From Streptomyces sp. (GTDB lineage: Bacteria > Actinomycetota > Actinomycetes > Streptomycetales > Streptomycetaceae): a stretch of 64,000 nucleotides of DNA. The stretch is from NCBI RefSeq assembly GCF_019510245.1, contig NZ_JAEKKT010000115.1, positions 1 to 64,000 of the forward strand, written 5' to 3'. Below the pieces are notes generated by a model. That model was not told where the DNA came from and did not search any database. It saw only the letters and a list, made by a program, of their open reading frames with translations. Of this stretch, positions 1-7,192 are shown one piece after another. The position numbers and the translations under genes are program-made. Each line of letters starts with the position of its first letter. Position 1 is the first letter of the stretch.

Positions 1-1
1 C

Positions 2-1447
2 AACGCCACCCTCGACGTCTACGTGGACGGCCAGTTCCTCAAGGCGATCGACCTCACCTCGAAGTACGCCTGGCTCTACGGCAGCGAGACCTCACCCGGC
101 AACTCACCCGGCTCCGGCGCCCCGCGCCACATCTACGACGAGGCGAACCTGCTGCTCGGCAGGACCGTCCCGGCCGGCTCGAAGATCCGCCTCCAGAAGG
201 ACGCGGCCAACTCCGCCGCCTACTACGCCATCGACTTCGTCAACACCGAACAGGCCACGGCGGTCGCGAACCCGGACCCGGCCGCCTACACGGTCCCGGC
301 CGGCTTCACCCAGCAGGACGTGCAGAACGCCCTCGACAAGGTCCGCATGGACACCACGGGCAAGCTGGTCGGCGTCTACCTGCCCGCCGGTGACTACGAC
401 ACCTCCAGCAAGTTCCAGGTCTACGGCAAGGCGGTCAAGGTCGTCGGAGCGGGCCCCTGGTTCACCCGCTTCCACGCGCCCGCCTCGCAGGAGAACACCG
501 ACGTCGGCTTCCGTGCCGACTCCACGGCCAACGGCTCGACGTTCGCCGGCTTCGCCTACTTCGGCAACTACACGTCCCGGATCGACGGCCCGGGCAAGGT
601 GTTCGACTTCTCCAACGTCTCGGGCATCACCATCGACGACATCTGGGCCGAGCACATGGTGTGCCTCTACTGGGGCGCGAACACCGACAGCATGACCATC
701 TCCAACTCCCGTATTCGTGACACGTTCGCCGACGGCATCAACATGACGAACGGCTCCACGGACAACCACGTCGTCAACAACGACGCGCGTGCCACCGGCG
801 ACGACAGCTTCGCCCTCTTCTCGGCCATCGACGCCGGCGGCGCCGACGAGAAGAACAACCTCTACGAGAACCTGACCTCCACCCTCACCTGGCGGGCGGC
901 CGGCATCGCCGTCTACGGCGGCTACGACAACACCTTCCGCAACATCCGCGTCGCCGACACCCTCGTCTACTCCGGCATCACGATCTCCTCGCTGGACTTC
1001 GGCTACCCGATGAACGGCTTCGGCACCGATCCCACGACGATCGAGAACGTCTCCCTGGACCGGACGGGCGGCCACTTCTGGGGCTCCCAGGTCTTCCCCG
1101 CCATCTGGGCGTTCTCCGCCTCGAAGGTCTTCCAGGGCATCCGGGTCAACGACGTCGACATCGACGACTCCACCTACGGAGGCGTCATGTTCCAGACCAA
1201 CTACGTCGGCGGCCAGCCGCAGTTCCCGGTGAAGGACACCGTCTTCACCGACATCTCCATCACCGACTCCAAGAAGAGCGGAGACTCCTTCGACGCCAAG
1301 TCCGGCTTCGGCATCTGGGCCAACGAACTGCCCGAGCCCGGCCAGGGTCCCGCCGTCGGCGAGGCCACGTTCCGCAACCTGCGGATGAGCGGCAACGCCC
1401 AGGACATCAAGAACACGACCAGCACCTTCAAGATCAACGTCGAGTAG
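2..1447 (+). CDS. GH87-like secreted alpha-1,3-glucanase / mycodextranase, 3' part
   Basis: The frame is open from the first bases, so the gene begins outside the window; only about 480 C-terminal residues are seen. The first part (to about nt 250) looks like the end of a small beta-sandwich carbohydrate-binding module (NATLDVYVDGQ). The rest is a right-handed parallel beta-helix rich in N-x-[IV] rungs. The motifs DGIN (Asp codon near nt 731) and GDDS (nt 797-808) match the clustered catalytic aspartates of GH87 enzymes, which cut alpha-1,3-glucan of fungal walls and dental biofilms. Family assignment is from recognised motifs. The signal peptide would lie upstream. A strong terminator follows 21 nt after the stop. 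Confidence 0.8.
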   Translation, partial: NATLDVYVDGQFLKAIDLTSKYAWLYGSETSPGNSPGSGAPRHIYDEANLLLGRTVPAGSKIRLQKDAANSAAYYAIDFVNTEQATAVANPDPAAYTVPAGFTQQDVQNALDKVRMDTTGKLVGVYLPAGDYDTSSKFQVYGKAVKVVGAGPWFTRFHAPASQENTDVGFRADSTANGSTFAGFAYFGNYTSRIDGPGKVFDFSNVSGITIDDIWAEHMVCLYWGANTDSMTISNSRIRDTFADGINMTNGSTDNHVVNNDARATGDDSFALFSAIDAGGADEKNNLYENLTSTLTWRAAGIAVYGGYDNTFRNIRVADTLVYSGITISSLDFGYPMNGFGTDPTTIENVSLDRTGGHFWGSQVFPAIWAFSASKVFQGIRVNDVDIDDSTYGGVMFQTNYVGGQPQFPVKDTVFTDISITDSKKSGDSFDAKSGFGIWANELPEPGQGPAVGEATFRNLRMSGNAQDIKNTTSTFKINVE

Positions 1448-1467
1448 TTCCCGAAGGGCGGTGAGGG

Positions 1468-1497
1468 GAAGGGGCGTCCCGGCCGGGACGCCCCTTC
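1468..1497 (+). terminator. Rho-independent-type terminator after the GH87 gene
   Basis: A perfect 15-bp inverted repeat (GAAGGGGCGTCCCGG and its complement) starts 21 nt after the GH87 stop codon. No long T-run follows, as is common in Streptomyces. Confidence 0.75.
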
Positions 1498-1542
1498 TGT
1501 CGTGCGGTGGCGAACATCGCGACCCGCCCACAGCACCTTCAG

Positions 1543-1591
1543 ATATGGACGGCACGTTCATTTCCTGGTTATATGGACGCGTCGTTCATTT
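1543..1591 (+). promoter_or_regulatory. Two tandem TetR-type operators
   Basis: Two 21-nt copies (1543-1563 and 1571-1591) match at 18 of 21 positions. Each is itself an imperfect palindrome of the form ATGGACG-N3-CGTTCAT, the shape of a TetR-family operator. They face the dehydrogenase operon but are cut off from it by the IS110 element. A ribosome site (AGGAG, near 1606) and an ATG at 1618 follow, but that ATG runs straight into the transposase 3' end, so any gene starting there is broken. The regulator is not identified. Confidence 0.45.
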
Positions 1592-1626
1592 GGATGGAAC
1601 TGAACAGGAGAATCTCAATGACCGTG

Positions 1627-2829
1627 TCAAGCCGCTTGCGTGACCGGTGGAGCGGAGGTGAACAGCCTCTTGTCGCGCAGCATGGCCCACAGCACGTCGA
1701 CCCGGCGGCGGGCGAGAGCCAGCAGCGCCTGGGTGTGGATCAGCCCCTCGGCACGTTTCTTGAGGTAGTAGTCCCGCGACGGGCCCGGCCGCATCATGGC
1801 GGACTGCGCGGACATGTAGAACAGCCAGCGCAGGCGCCGGTTGTAGCGTTTGGGCCGGTGGTAGTTGCCGGTGCGGCGGCCGGAATCGCGGGGCACGGGT
1901 GCCAGGCCGGCGTGCGAAGCCAGACGGCCGGCGTCGCGGTAGCCGGACAGATCACCGACGATGGCCACGAACTCGGCGCCCAGGATCGGGCCCATGCCGG
2001 GCATGGACTCGATGATCTCGGCACGCTCATCGAGGCGGAAGGTCTCGCGGATCTCCCGGTCGTTGTCCTTGACCCGCTCGTCCAGCGACAGGAGCTGGTG
2101 GGCGAGGTCGCAGACCAGCTTCGCCGCCCGCTTCTCACCGGGCAGGGCGGTGAGCTGGGACTGGGCGGCCTCGACGGCCCTGGCCGCGACGGCGTCGGCG
2201 CCGCGGACCTTGCGTCGTTCCAGCCAGGTGGTCAGCCGCTTGACGCCGATCCGGCGCAGTGCGGCCGGGGTCTGGTACTCAGTCAGCATGACCACCGGGC
2301 CCTTGGCGGCGGAGTAGTCGAAGGCTCGCTCCAGCGCGGGGCAGATACCGACCAGCAGGTCGCGCAGCCGGTTTACCAGCCGGACCCGGTCGGCGATCAG
2401 GTCACGCCGGTAGCCGGTCAGCAGCTGCAGCGTGGATACCAGCTCCGGCGGGGTCTCGATCGGGGTGAAGTCCCGGCGCATGCGGGCCTGGTCGGCGATG
2501 ACCAGGGCGTCCTTGGCGTCGGTCTTGCCCTCGCCGCGGTAGGCGCCGGTCATCCGGTTGACGGTACGGCCGGGAACGTAGACGACCTGCTGGTCATGAG
2601 CGATGAGCAGGGCCAGCAGCAGGGCGGAGGCACGGCCGGAGATGTCCACGGCCCACCGCACCTCGTCGGCCTTCTCCCGCGCGGCCTCGATCAGCGTCAG
2701 GATCTGCGATTCGTCGTTGAGCACCTTCGTCGAGAACAGCGTCTCGCCGCCAGTGTCCACCGCCACCGCCCAGTGGTGGCCCTTGCCGGCGTCGATACCG
2801 ACCCATATCCGCGCGTGCCGGGTAGTCAA
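1627..2829 (-). CDS. IS110-family transposase (DEDD recombinase)
   Basis: About 400 residues in two blocks. The N-terminal RuvC-like DEDD domain begins WVGIDAGKGHH and includes GKTDAKDALVIAD, supplying the acidic residues. The C-terminal Transposase_20 block has the helix-hairpin-helix motif SMPGMGPILGAEF and LASHAGLAPVPRDSG with the conserved serine. It moves the element through a guided recombination reaction. I chose the TTG at 2829 (LTTRHARIWVGID), matching the usual N-terminus of Streptomyces relatives and with GGAG upstream; an in-frame start at 2880 would add 17 residues. The gene looks full length and undamaged. Confidence 0.9.
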   Translation of the reverse strand: MTTRHARIWVGIDAGKGHHWAVAVDTGGETLFSTKVLNDESQILTLIEAAREKADEVRWAVDISGRASALLLALLIAHDQQVVYVPGRTVNRMTGAYRGEGKTDAKDALVIADQARMRRDFTPIETPPELVSTLQLLTGYRRDLIADRVRLVNRLRDLLVGICPALERAFDYSAAKGPVVMLTEYQTPAALRRIGVKRLTTWLERRKVRGADAVAARAVEAAQSQLTALPGEKRAAKLVCDLAHQLLSLDERVKDNDREIRETFRLDERAEIIESMPGMGPILGAEFVAIVGDLSGYRDAGRLASHAGLAPVPRDSGRRTGNYHRPKRYNRRLRWLFYMSAQSAMMRPGPSRDYYLKKRAEGLIHTQALLALARRRVDVLWAMLRDKRLFTSAPPVTQAA

Positions 2830-3027
2830 CCGCTTCGCTCCGTTCCTCCGTGACCAGCACTTCCACGGCCCGGGGAACACTCCGCCGACAGGTCCTTAAC
2901 CAGCGATGCCCGCAGTTCTCAATCAGCAGTCGGAGCGTCCCGGAGGACCGGGCGGCCATTCTCCTGGAGCCATCAACGGCAAACACCCCATCAGCCACAC
3001 CCGGTCCTCCCGGACCGCCTCACATTC
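2830..3027 (-). ncRNA. Candidate IS110 bridge-RNA region (left end)
   Basis: In the IS110 group, the long non-coding end upstream of the transposase encodes a bridge RNA that pairs with donor and target DNA. Here about 200 nt upstream of the transposase has no gene and holds a 15-nt inverted repeat (2938-2952 with 3000-3014, 14 of 15 matching, 47 nt apart). The second arm also contains a 6-bp hairpin with a 4-nt loop. Position and structure fit, but guide loops were not assigned. Confidence 0.35.
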
Positions 3028-3039
3028 TTAAGGACCCCC

Positions 3040-3780
3040 ATGAGCACCCCCAGCACCGTCCGTGCCGCACTGGTCACCGGAGGCTCGGGCGGCATCGGCC
3101 GCGTCGCGGCCGAACGGCTCGCCGCGGACGGTTTCGCGGTCGCCGTGCAGTACGCGGGAAACAAGGCCAGGGCCGAGGACACCGTGGCCGCGATCACCGC
3201 CGCCGGCGGCAGGGCCCTGGCAGTGGGCGGCGACGTCGCCGACGAGCGTGCGATGAGCGCGGCCTTCGACGCCGTCGAGTCGGCCTTCGGCGGCATCGAC
3301 GTGGTCGTGAACACCGCCGGCATCATGATCCTGTCCCCCGTCGCGGAGCTCGACCTCGACGACCTGGACCGGATGCACCGCACGAACATCCGCGGCACCT
3401 TCGTCGTCTCCCAGCAGGCGGCACGCAGGGTCCGGCCGGGTGGCGCGATCGTCAACGTCTCGACCTCGGTGGTCCGCACCCAGCTGCCGGGCTACGGCGC
3501 CTACGTCGCCAGCAAGGCCGCGGTCGAGGGCCTGACCCTCATCCTGGCCCGTGAGCTGCGCGGCCGGGACATCACCGTCAACGCCGTCGCGCCCGGCCCC
3601 ACCGCCACACCGCTGTTCCTGGACGGCAAGGACGACGCCACCATCGCGAACTTCGCCAAGGCGACCCCGCTGGAGCGGCTCGGCGGGCCCGAGGACATCG
3701 CCGAGGTCGTCTCGTTCCTGGCCGGTCCCGGGCGCTGGGTCAACGGACAGGTCCTCTACGCCAACGGAGGACTCGCCTGA
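3040..3780 (+). CDS. SDR-family oxidoreductase (FabG-like)
   Basis: A classical short-chain dehydrogenase of 246 residues, the usual length. It has the cofactor motif TGGSGGIG (residues 13-20), NTAG in place of the common NNAG, the catalytic serine in NVSTS, and YVASK (Tyr155, Lys159). This should be an NAD(P)H-dependent ketoreductase or alcohol dehydrogenase in the cytoplasm; the substrate cannot be read. The ribosome site AAGGA lies 7 nt before the ATG. It is the first complete gene of a three-gene operon. Its natural promoter may lie beyond the IS110 element. Confidence 0.9.
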   Translation: MSTPSTVRAALVTGGSGGIGRVAAERLAADGFAVAVQYAGNKARAEDTVAAITAAGGRALAVGGDVADERAMSAAFDAVESAFGGIDVVVNTAGIMILSPVAELDLDDLDRMHRTNIRGTFVVSQQAARRVRPGGAIVNVSTSVVRTQLPGYGAYVASKAAVEGLTLILARELRGRDITVNAVAPGPTATPLFLDGKDDATIANFAKATPLERLGGPEDIAEVVSFLAGPGRWVNGQVLYANGGLA

Positions 3781-3837
3781 CCCCGCCGCACAGGCCAACC
3801 CGCCCCAGCAACGTCATCGCGGAAAGGAACCCCGTCC

Positions 3838-4737
3838 ATGTCCACCACCGGCAACGTCGTCGTCATCACCGGCGCCTCCAGCGGATTCGGAGCACTCACC
3901 GCCCGTGCGCTCGCGGACGCCGGCCACACCGTCCACGCAGGCATGCGCCAGACCACCGGCCGCAACGCGCCCCAGGTCCGGGCCGCCGCTCGCTACGCCG
4001 ACGAGCACCACGTCGACCTGCGCTCCATCGAGCCCGACGTCAACGAGCAGCTCTCGGTCGACACCGCCGTCGCGGCGATCGAAGCCGAGCACGGCCGCAT
4101 CGACGTGCTGATCCACAACGCGGGGCACATGGTGACCGGGCCGGCCGAAGCCTTCACCCCCGAGCAGCTCGCCGAGCTCTACGACGTGAACGTCCTGTCC
4201 ACCCAGCGCGTCAACCGCGCCGTGCTGCCGGGCATGCGCCGACGTCGGCGAGGTCTGGTGCTCTGGGTGTCCAGCAGCAGCGTCAGAGGCGGTACCCCGC
4301 CCTACCTCGCCCCCTACTTCGCGGCCAAGGCCGCCATGGACTCCCTCGCGGTGTCCTACGCCGGCGAACTCGCCCGCTGGGGCGTGGAGACCTCGATCGT
4401 CGTCCCCGGCTCGTTCACCAGCGGCACCAACCACTTCGCGCACGCCGGCCACCCCGACGACACGGCCGTCGAGGCCGAGTACGAGAGCCGGTACCCCGGC
4501 CTGATGGACCAGATGGCGACGAAGCTCGCCGCCCTCGCCCCCGAGGACGCGCCCGCGTCGCTCGTCTCCGACGAGATCGCCCGGATCGTCGCCCTGCCCG
4601 CCGGAAAGCGCCCCTACCGCGTGCACGTCGACCCCGCCGACGACGGATCCGAGGAGGTCTCCCGGACCGCCGACCGCATCCGCCGCGGCTTCCTCACCCG
4701 CATCGGCCTTGCCGACCTGCTCACCGTCCAGAGCTGA
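3838..4737 (+). CDS. SDR-family oxidoreductase
   Basis: A short-chain dehydrogenase of 299 residues that follows the first by 57 nt. It shows TGASSGFG (residues 11-18, with Phe in place of the usual Ile), HNAG, the serine cluster VSSSS and YFAAK (Tyr160, Lys164). The C-terminal extension of about 50 residues (to LADLLTVQS) is seen in the group often annotated as SDR family oxidoreductase or oxidoreductase with NAD(P) fold. Both catalytic residues are present, so it should be active. The substrate is unknown. Confidence 0.9.
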   Translation: MSTTGNVVVITGASSGFGALTARALADAGHTVHAGMRQTTGRNAPQVRAAARYADEHHVDLRSIEPDVNEQLSVDTAVAAIEAEHGRIDVLIHNAGHMVTGPAEAFTPEQLAELYDVNVLSTQRVNRAVLPGMRRRRRGLVLWVSSSSVRGGTPPYLAPYFAAKAAMDSLAVSYAGELARWGVETSIVVPGSFTSGTNHFAHAGHPDDTAVEAEYESRYPGLMDQMATKLAALAPEDAPASLVSDEIARIVALPAGKRPYRVHVDPADDGSEEVSRTADRIRRGFLTRIGLADLLTVQS

Positions 4738-4747
4738 GACATCCACC

Positions 4748-5080
4748 ATGAGCATCATCGAAGTCCCCGCAGCCATCCGGACCTTCGTCGAGGCGACCAA
4801 CCGCAGCGACGCCGAGGCGTTCGCCGCCGCGTTCACCCATGACGCCGAGCTCGACGACTGGGGCCACGCGTACCACGGCCGCGACGGTGTGCGCGCCTGG
4901 GACCGGACCGACAACATCGGCGTGCAGGCGCATCTCACGCTGGACGCGATCGAACCCGGCGCGTCGTCCGACACCTATGTCGCGACCCTGACCGTGACCG
5001 GCAACGGCTACAACGGCACCGGCCCCATGACCTTCCGCCTGCGCGACGGGCTGATCGCGAGCCTGCGGATCGCTCCGTGA
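4748..5080 (+). CDS. SnoaL-like / NTF2-fold protein
   Basis: A protein of 110 residues with the cone-shaped NTF2-like pattern: an N-terminal helix pair (IRTFVEATNRSDAEAFAAAF), FTHDAELDDWGHAYHGRDGVRAW, then beta strands ending in FRLRDGLIASLRIAP. Such proteins act as small isomerases, cyclases or ligand-binding partners. It starts 10 nt after the second dehydrogenase, so it is probably co-transcribed and may act on the same small molecule. Function is inferred from fold only. Confidence 0.85.
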   Translation: MSIIEVPAAIRTFVEATNRSDAEAFAAAFTHDAELDDWGHAYHGRDGVRAWDRTDNIGVQAHLTLDAIEPGASSDTYVATLTVTGNGYNGTGPMTFRLRDGLIASLRIAP

Positions 5081-5139
5081 CACCACGCGGGACCTGACAC
5101 GGAAACCAGGCATCGCCGGCCCGGCGGCGGCGCGGACAG

Positions 5140-5174
5140 GTGCGGGATCCCCGCAGGCTGCGGGTATCCCGCAC
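5140..5174. terminator. Bidirectional terminator between convergent genes
   Basis: A nested hairpin: GTGCGGGAT (5140-5148) pairs with ATCCCGCAC (5166-5174), and inside it CCCGCA pairs with TGCGGG around a GGC loop. It lies between the SnoaL-like gene and the oppositely directed glucanase gene and could serve both. Confidence 0.7.
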
Positions 5175-5180
5175 CTTCGG

Positions 5181-6905
5181 TCACGCCAGGGCGAAGTTCT
5201 GGGCGCCGGAGCCGTTGCAGTCCCAGATCTGCAGGCGGGTGCCGTTCGCGGTGGCGCCCGAGGGTGAGTCGATGCACCGGCCGCTGGTCGGGTTGTACAT
5301 CGAACCGTCGGCGTTGACGACCCAGTTCTGGTACCCGCCGCCGTTGCACGTGGCGAGTTGCAGCTTCGTGCCGGCCGCGCTGACACCGCCCGCTATGTCC
5401 AGGCACCTGCCCAGCGTGCGGAGGGTCTGGCCGTTCCAGGTCCACTTCTGGTCGAGCGAGGTCGCCTGCTGGCAGTCCCACAACTGCACCGCGGTGCCGT
5501 CGCCGCCGGTGTCGTCACCGGCCACGTCCACGCACTTGCCGCCCGGACCGTAGATCGGGGTGCCGATGGCGAAGTTCTGGGCGCCGGAGCCGTTGCAGTC
5601 CCAGATCTGCAGGCGGGTGCCGTTCGCGGTGGCGCCCGAGGGTGAGTCGATGCACCGGCCGCTGGCCGGGTTGCGCAGCGAACCGTCGGTCTGCCGCACC
5701 CACGACTGGTAGCCGCCGCCGTTGCACGTGGCGAGCTGCAGCTTGGTACCCGCGGCGCTGTTGCCGCCGGCGATGTCCAGGCACTTGCCGAGGGTCTGCA
5801 GGGTCTGGCCGCTCCAGGTCCAGTGCTGGTCCCTGGCCGCCGACTGGCAGTCCCACAGCTGGACCGCGGTGCCGTCGCCGCCGGTGTCGTCACCGGACAC
5901 GTCCACGCATTTGCCGCCCGGACCGGTGATCGTCTGACCGGTCACCGAACCGCCGCCACCGCCGCCGGGAGCCTTGTTGTACACGGCCACCGAGTCGACG
6001 ACCAGTTTGCCGCCGGAGACCGTGGCCGCATTCGGGCCCCCGCCGAACGCGTCCGGGAATCCGCCGCCGATCGCGAGGTCGTAGATGATGAAGAAGGGGT
6101 GGTCGATCGCGTCGGACCAGGTCGTCGCGTCCACCTGGCCGGCGTTGACCGTGAAGAAGTTGCTCCCGTCCAGGTAGAACCGGATCTGTTCCGGCGACAC
6201 CGAGCGGTCGATCTCCACCGCGTAGTCGTGGAAGCCGGTCTGGCAGCCCGCACACGCGCGCTCACCCGAACCGATACCGGTCGACTCGTTGCACGGCCCG
6301 CCCGGGTTCACGCCGCAGTGGATGGTGCTGAAGTCGGAACCGCGGCCGTTGATGTCCTCCATGACGTCGATCTCGCCGGACTTCGGCCAGACCACACCGT
6401 CGCGCAGCGGCGCGCCGAGCATCCAGAACGCCGGCCAGTAGCCCGCGCCGTTGGCGGTGGTGACGTCGGGCTGCTGGAGGACGGACTCGATGCGGACGAC
6501 TCCGCCGGCCGGTGCGCCGAAGGAAGCCGACTGGGTCTCCACGCGCCCCGAGGTCCATCCGCTGCGCGGGTCGGAACCGGAGTGCAGGGCCTGGAGCACC
6601 AGATGGCCCTGGCCGTCGTAGTAGACGTTCGAGGTGCTGCTGGTCATGGTCTCTATCTCACCGGTGCCGAAACTGCTGCCCGGCCCGGTGTCGTACTTCC
6701 ACAGGCTCTGGTCGATGCCGGTACCGGACGCACCGTTGAAGTCGTCGCTCCAGGTGAGCGAGAAGCCCGCCGGCGTCGGGGGTACGGCCGCCTGGGCCGT
6801 GAGCGACGAGCCGGCGGTGGCCGCGAACGTCAGCGCGACGACGGGAATCAGACCGAGGGTTCGTCTCCATCCACGGCGAAGTGGTCTTGCGAGACTCCAT
6901 CGCAT
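5181..6905 (-). CDS. Secreted GH16 endo-beta-1,3-glucanase with two CBM13 (ricin-B) domains
   Basis: 574 residues. A signal peptide (RRGWRRTLGLIPVVALTF, cleavage near SLTAQAA) leads to a GH16 domain (about 40-310) with the signature EIDVME: Glu178 nucleophile, Asp180, Glu183 acid/base. A Gly-rich linker (GGGGGGS) is followed by two ricin-B trefoil modules (about 325-450 and 451-574) with QLWDC/QIWDC repeats. The methylated-motif form E-I-D-V-M-E is typical of laminarinases acting on beta-1,3-glucan. The start was set at 6905 because GGAGG lies 8 nt upstream and the signal peptide follows at once. A LacI-type operator lies about 110 bp upstream. Confidence 0.92.
   Translation of the reverse strand: MRWSLARPLRRGWRRTLGLIPVVALTFAATAGSSLTAQAAVPPTPAGFSLTWSDDFNGASGTGIDQSLWKYDTGPGSSFGTGEIETMTSSTSNVYYDGQGHLVLQALHSGSDPRSGWTSGRVETQSASFGAPAGGVVRIESVLQQPDVTTANGAGYWPAFWMLGAPLRDGVVWPKSGEIDVMEDINGRGSDFSTIHCGVNPGGPCNESTGIGSGERACAGCQTGFHDYAVEIDRSVSPEQIRFYLDGSNFFTVNAGQVDATTWSDAIDHPFFIIYDLAIGGGFPDAFGGGPNAATVSGGKLVVDSVAVYNKAPGGGGGGSVTGQTITGPGGKCVDVSGDDTGGDGTAVQLWDCQSAARDQHWTWSGQTLQTLGKCLDIAGGNSAAGTKLQLATCNGGGYQSWVRQTDGSLRNPASGRCIDSPSGATANGTRLQIWDCNGSGAQNFAIGTPIYGPGGKCVDVAGDDTGGDGTAVQLWDCQQATSLDQKWTWNGQTLRTLGRCLDIAGGVSAAGTKLQLATCNGGGYQNWVVNADGSMYNPTSGRCIDSPSGATANGTRLQIWDCNGSGAQNFALA
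5191..5946 (-). repeat. Tandem 378-bp duplication coding for the two CBM13 modules
   Basis: The last third of the glucanase gene is a direct tandem repeat of 378 bp (126 codons). The stretch 5191-5287 is identical to 5569-5665 over 97 bp, and most of the rest matches. This indicates a recent duplication or ongoing gene conversion of the binding module. Confidence 0.85.
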
Positions 6906-7012
6906 GTACCTGACCTCCGGGTGAGGGAAATGACGGCGCGAGCCTCCTGGCACGATCCGGGACGTGCGGGGTCCAGGGCCCGCGAGTTGGGCATCGGGGC
7001 GCCTGGGAGTTT

Positions 7013-7052
7013 CAACGTTGGAAGGTACAGACCAATCCGCATGACAGCACGG
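7013..7052 (-). promoter_or_regulatory. LacI-type operator and conserved element upstream of the GH16 gene
   Basis: Read toward the glucanase, 7025-7013 is CCTTCCAACGTTG with the palindromic core CAACGTTG. A second block, CCGTGCTGTCATGC (7052-7039), is shared with the GH2 promoter (13 of 14 bases). The same 13-mer recurs before the GH2 gene, and with one change before the transporter operon. Confidence 0.7.
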
Positions 7053-7089
7053 ACCGGGGACCATGTCCAGAGGGTGCGCAGGATCCGGG

Positions 7090-7130
7090 GCGGTCCGCCG
7101 TCGCGCGTACGGCGGCGGACCGCGCCCTTT
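7090..7130 (-). terminator. Terminator-like hairpin after the GH2 gene
   Basis: GCGGTCCGCCGT (7090-7101) pairs with ACGGCGG...GGACCGC (7109-7123) with a 3-nt bulge. It lies about 65 bp beyond the GH2 stop and before the glucanase promoter. Confidence 0.5.
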
Positions 7131-7192
7131 TCACGGCCGGCGCAGGAGACTCGGCGATGCGCGGGGAGGCGTTCGCCGACTCCGGGCGGGCG

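Larger units (their letters stand above)
1592..3027 (-). mobile_element. IS110-family insertion sequence (approximate limits)
   Basis: The element contains one transposase on the minus strand with non-coding flanks. Its ends are not defined, because IS110 elements usually lack clear terminal inverted repeats and target duplications. The right end must lie between the direct repeats ending at 1591 and the transposase stop at 1627. The left end must lie before the dehydrogenase ribosome site near 3028. The coordinates given are the outer limits. Confidence 0.55.

Noticed and set aside
1507..2853. Plus-strand open frame across the IS110 element
   Set aside because: Antisense of the transposase. 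Its internal ATG at 1618 with AGGAG is interesting as a broken gene start, but the remainder is not a protein.
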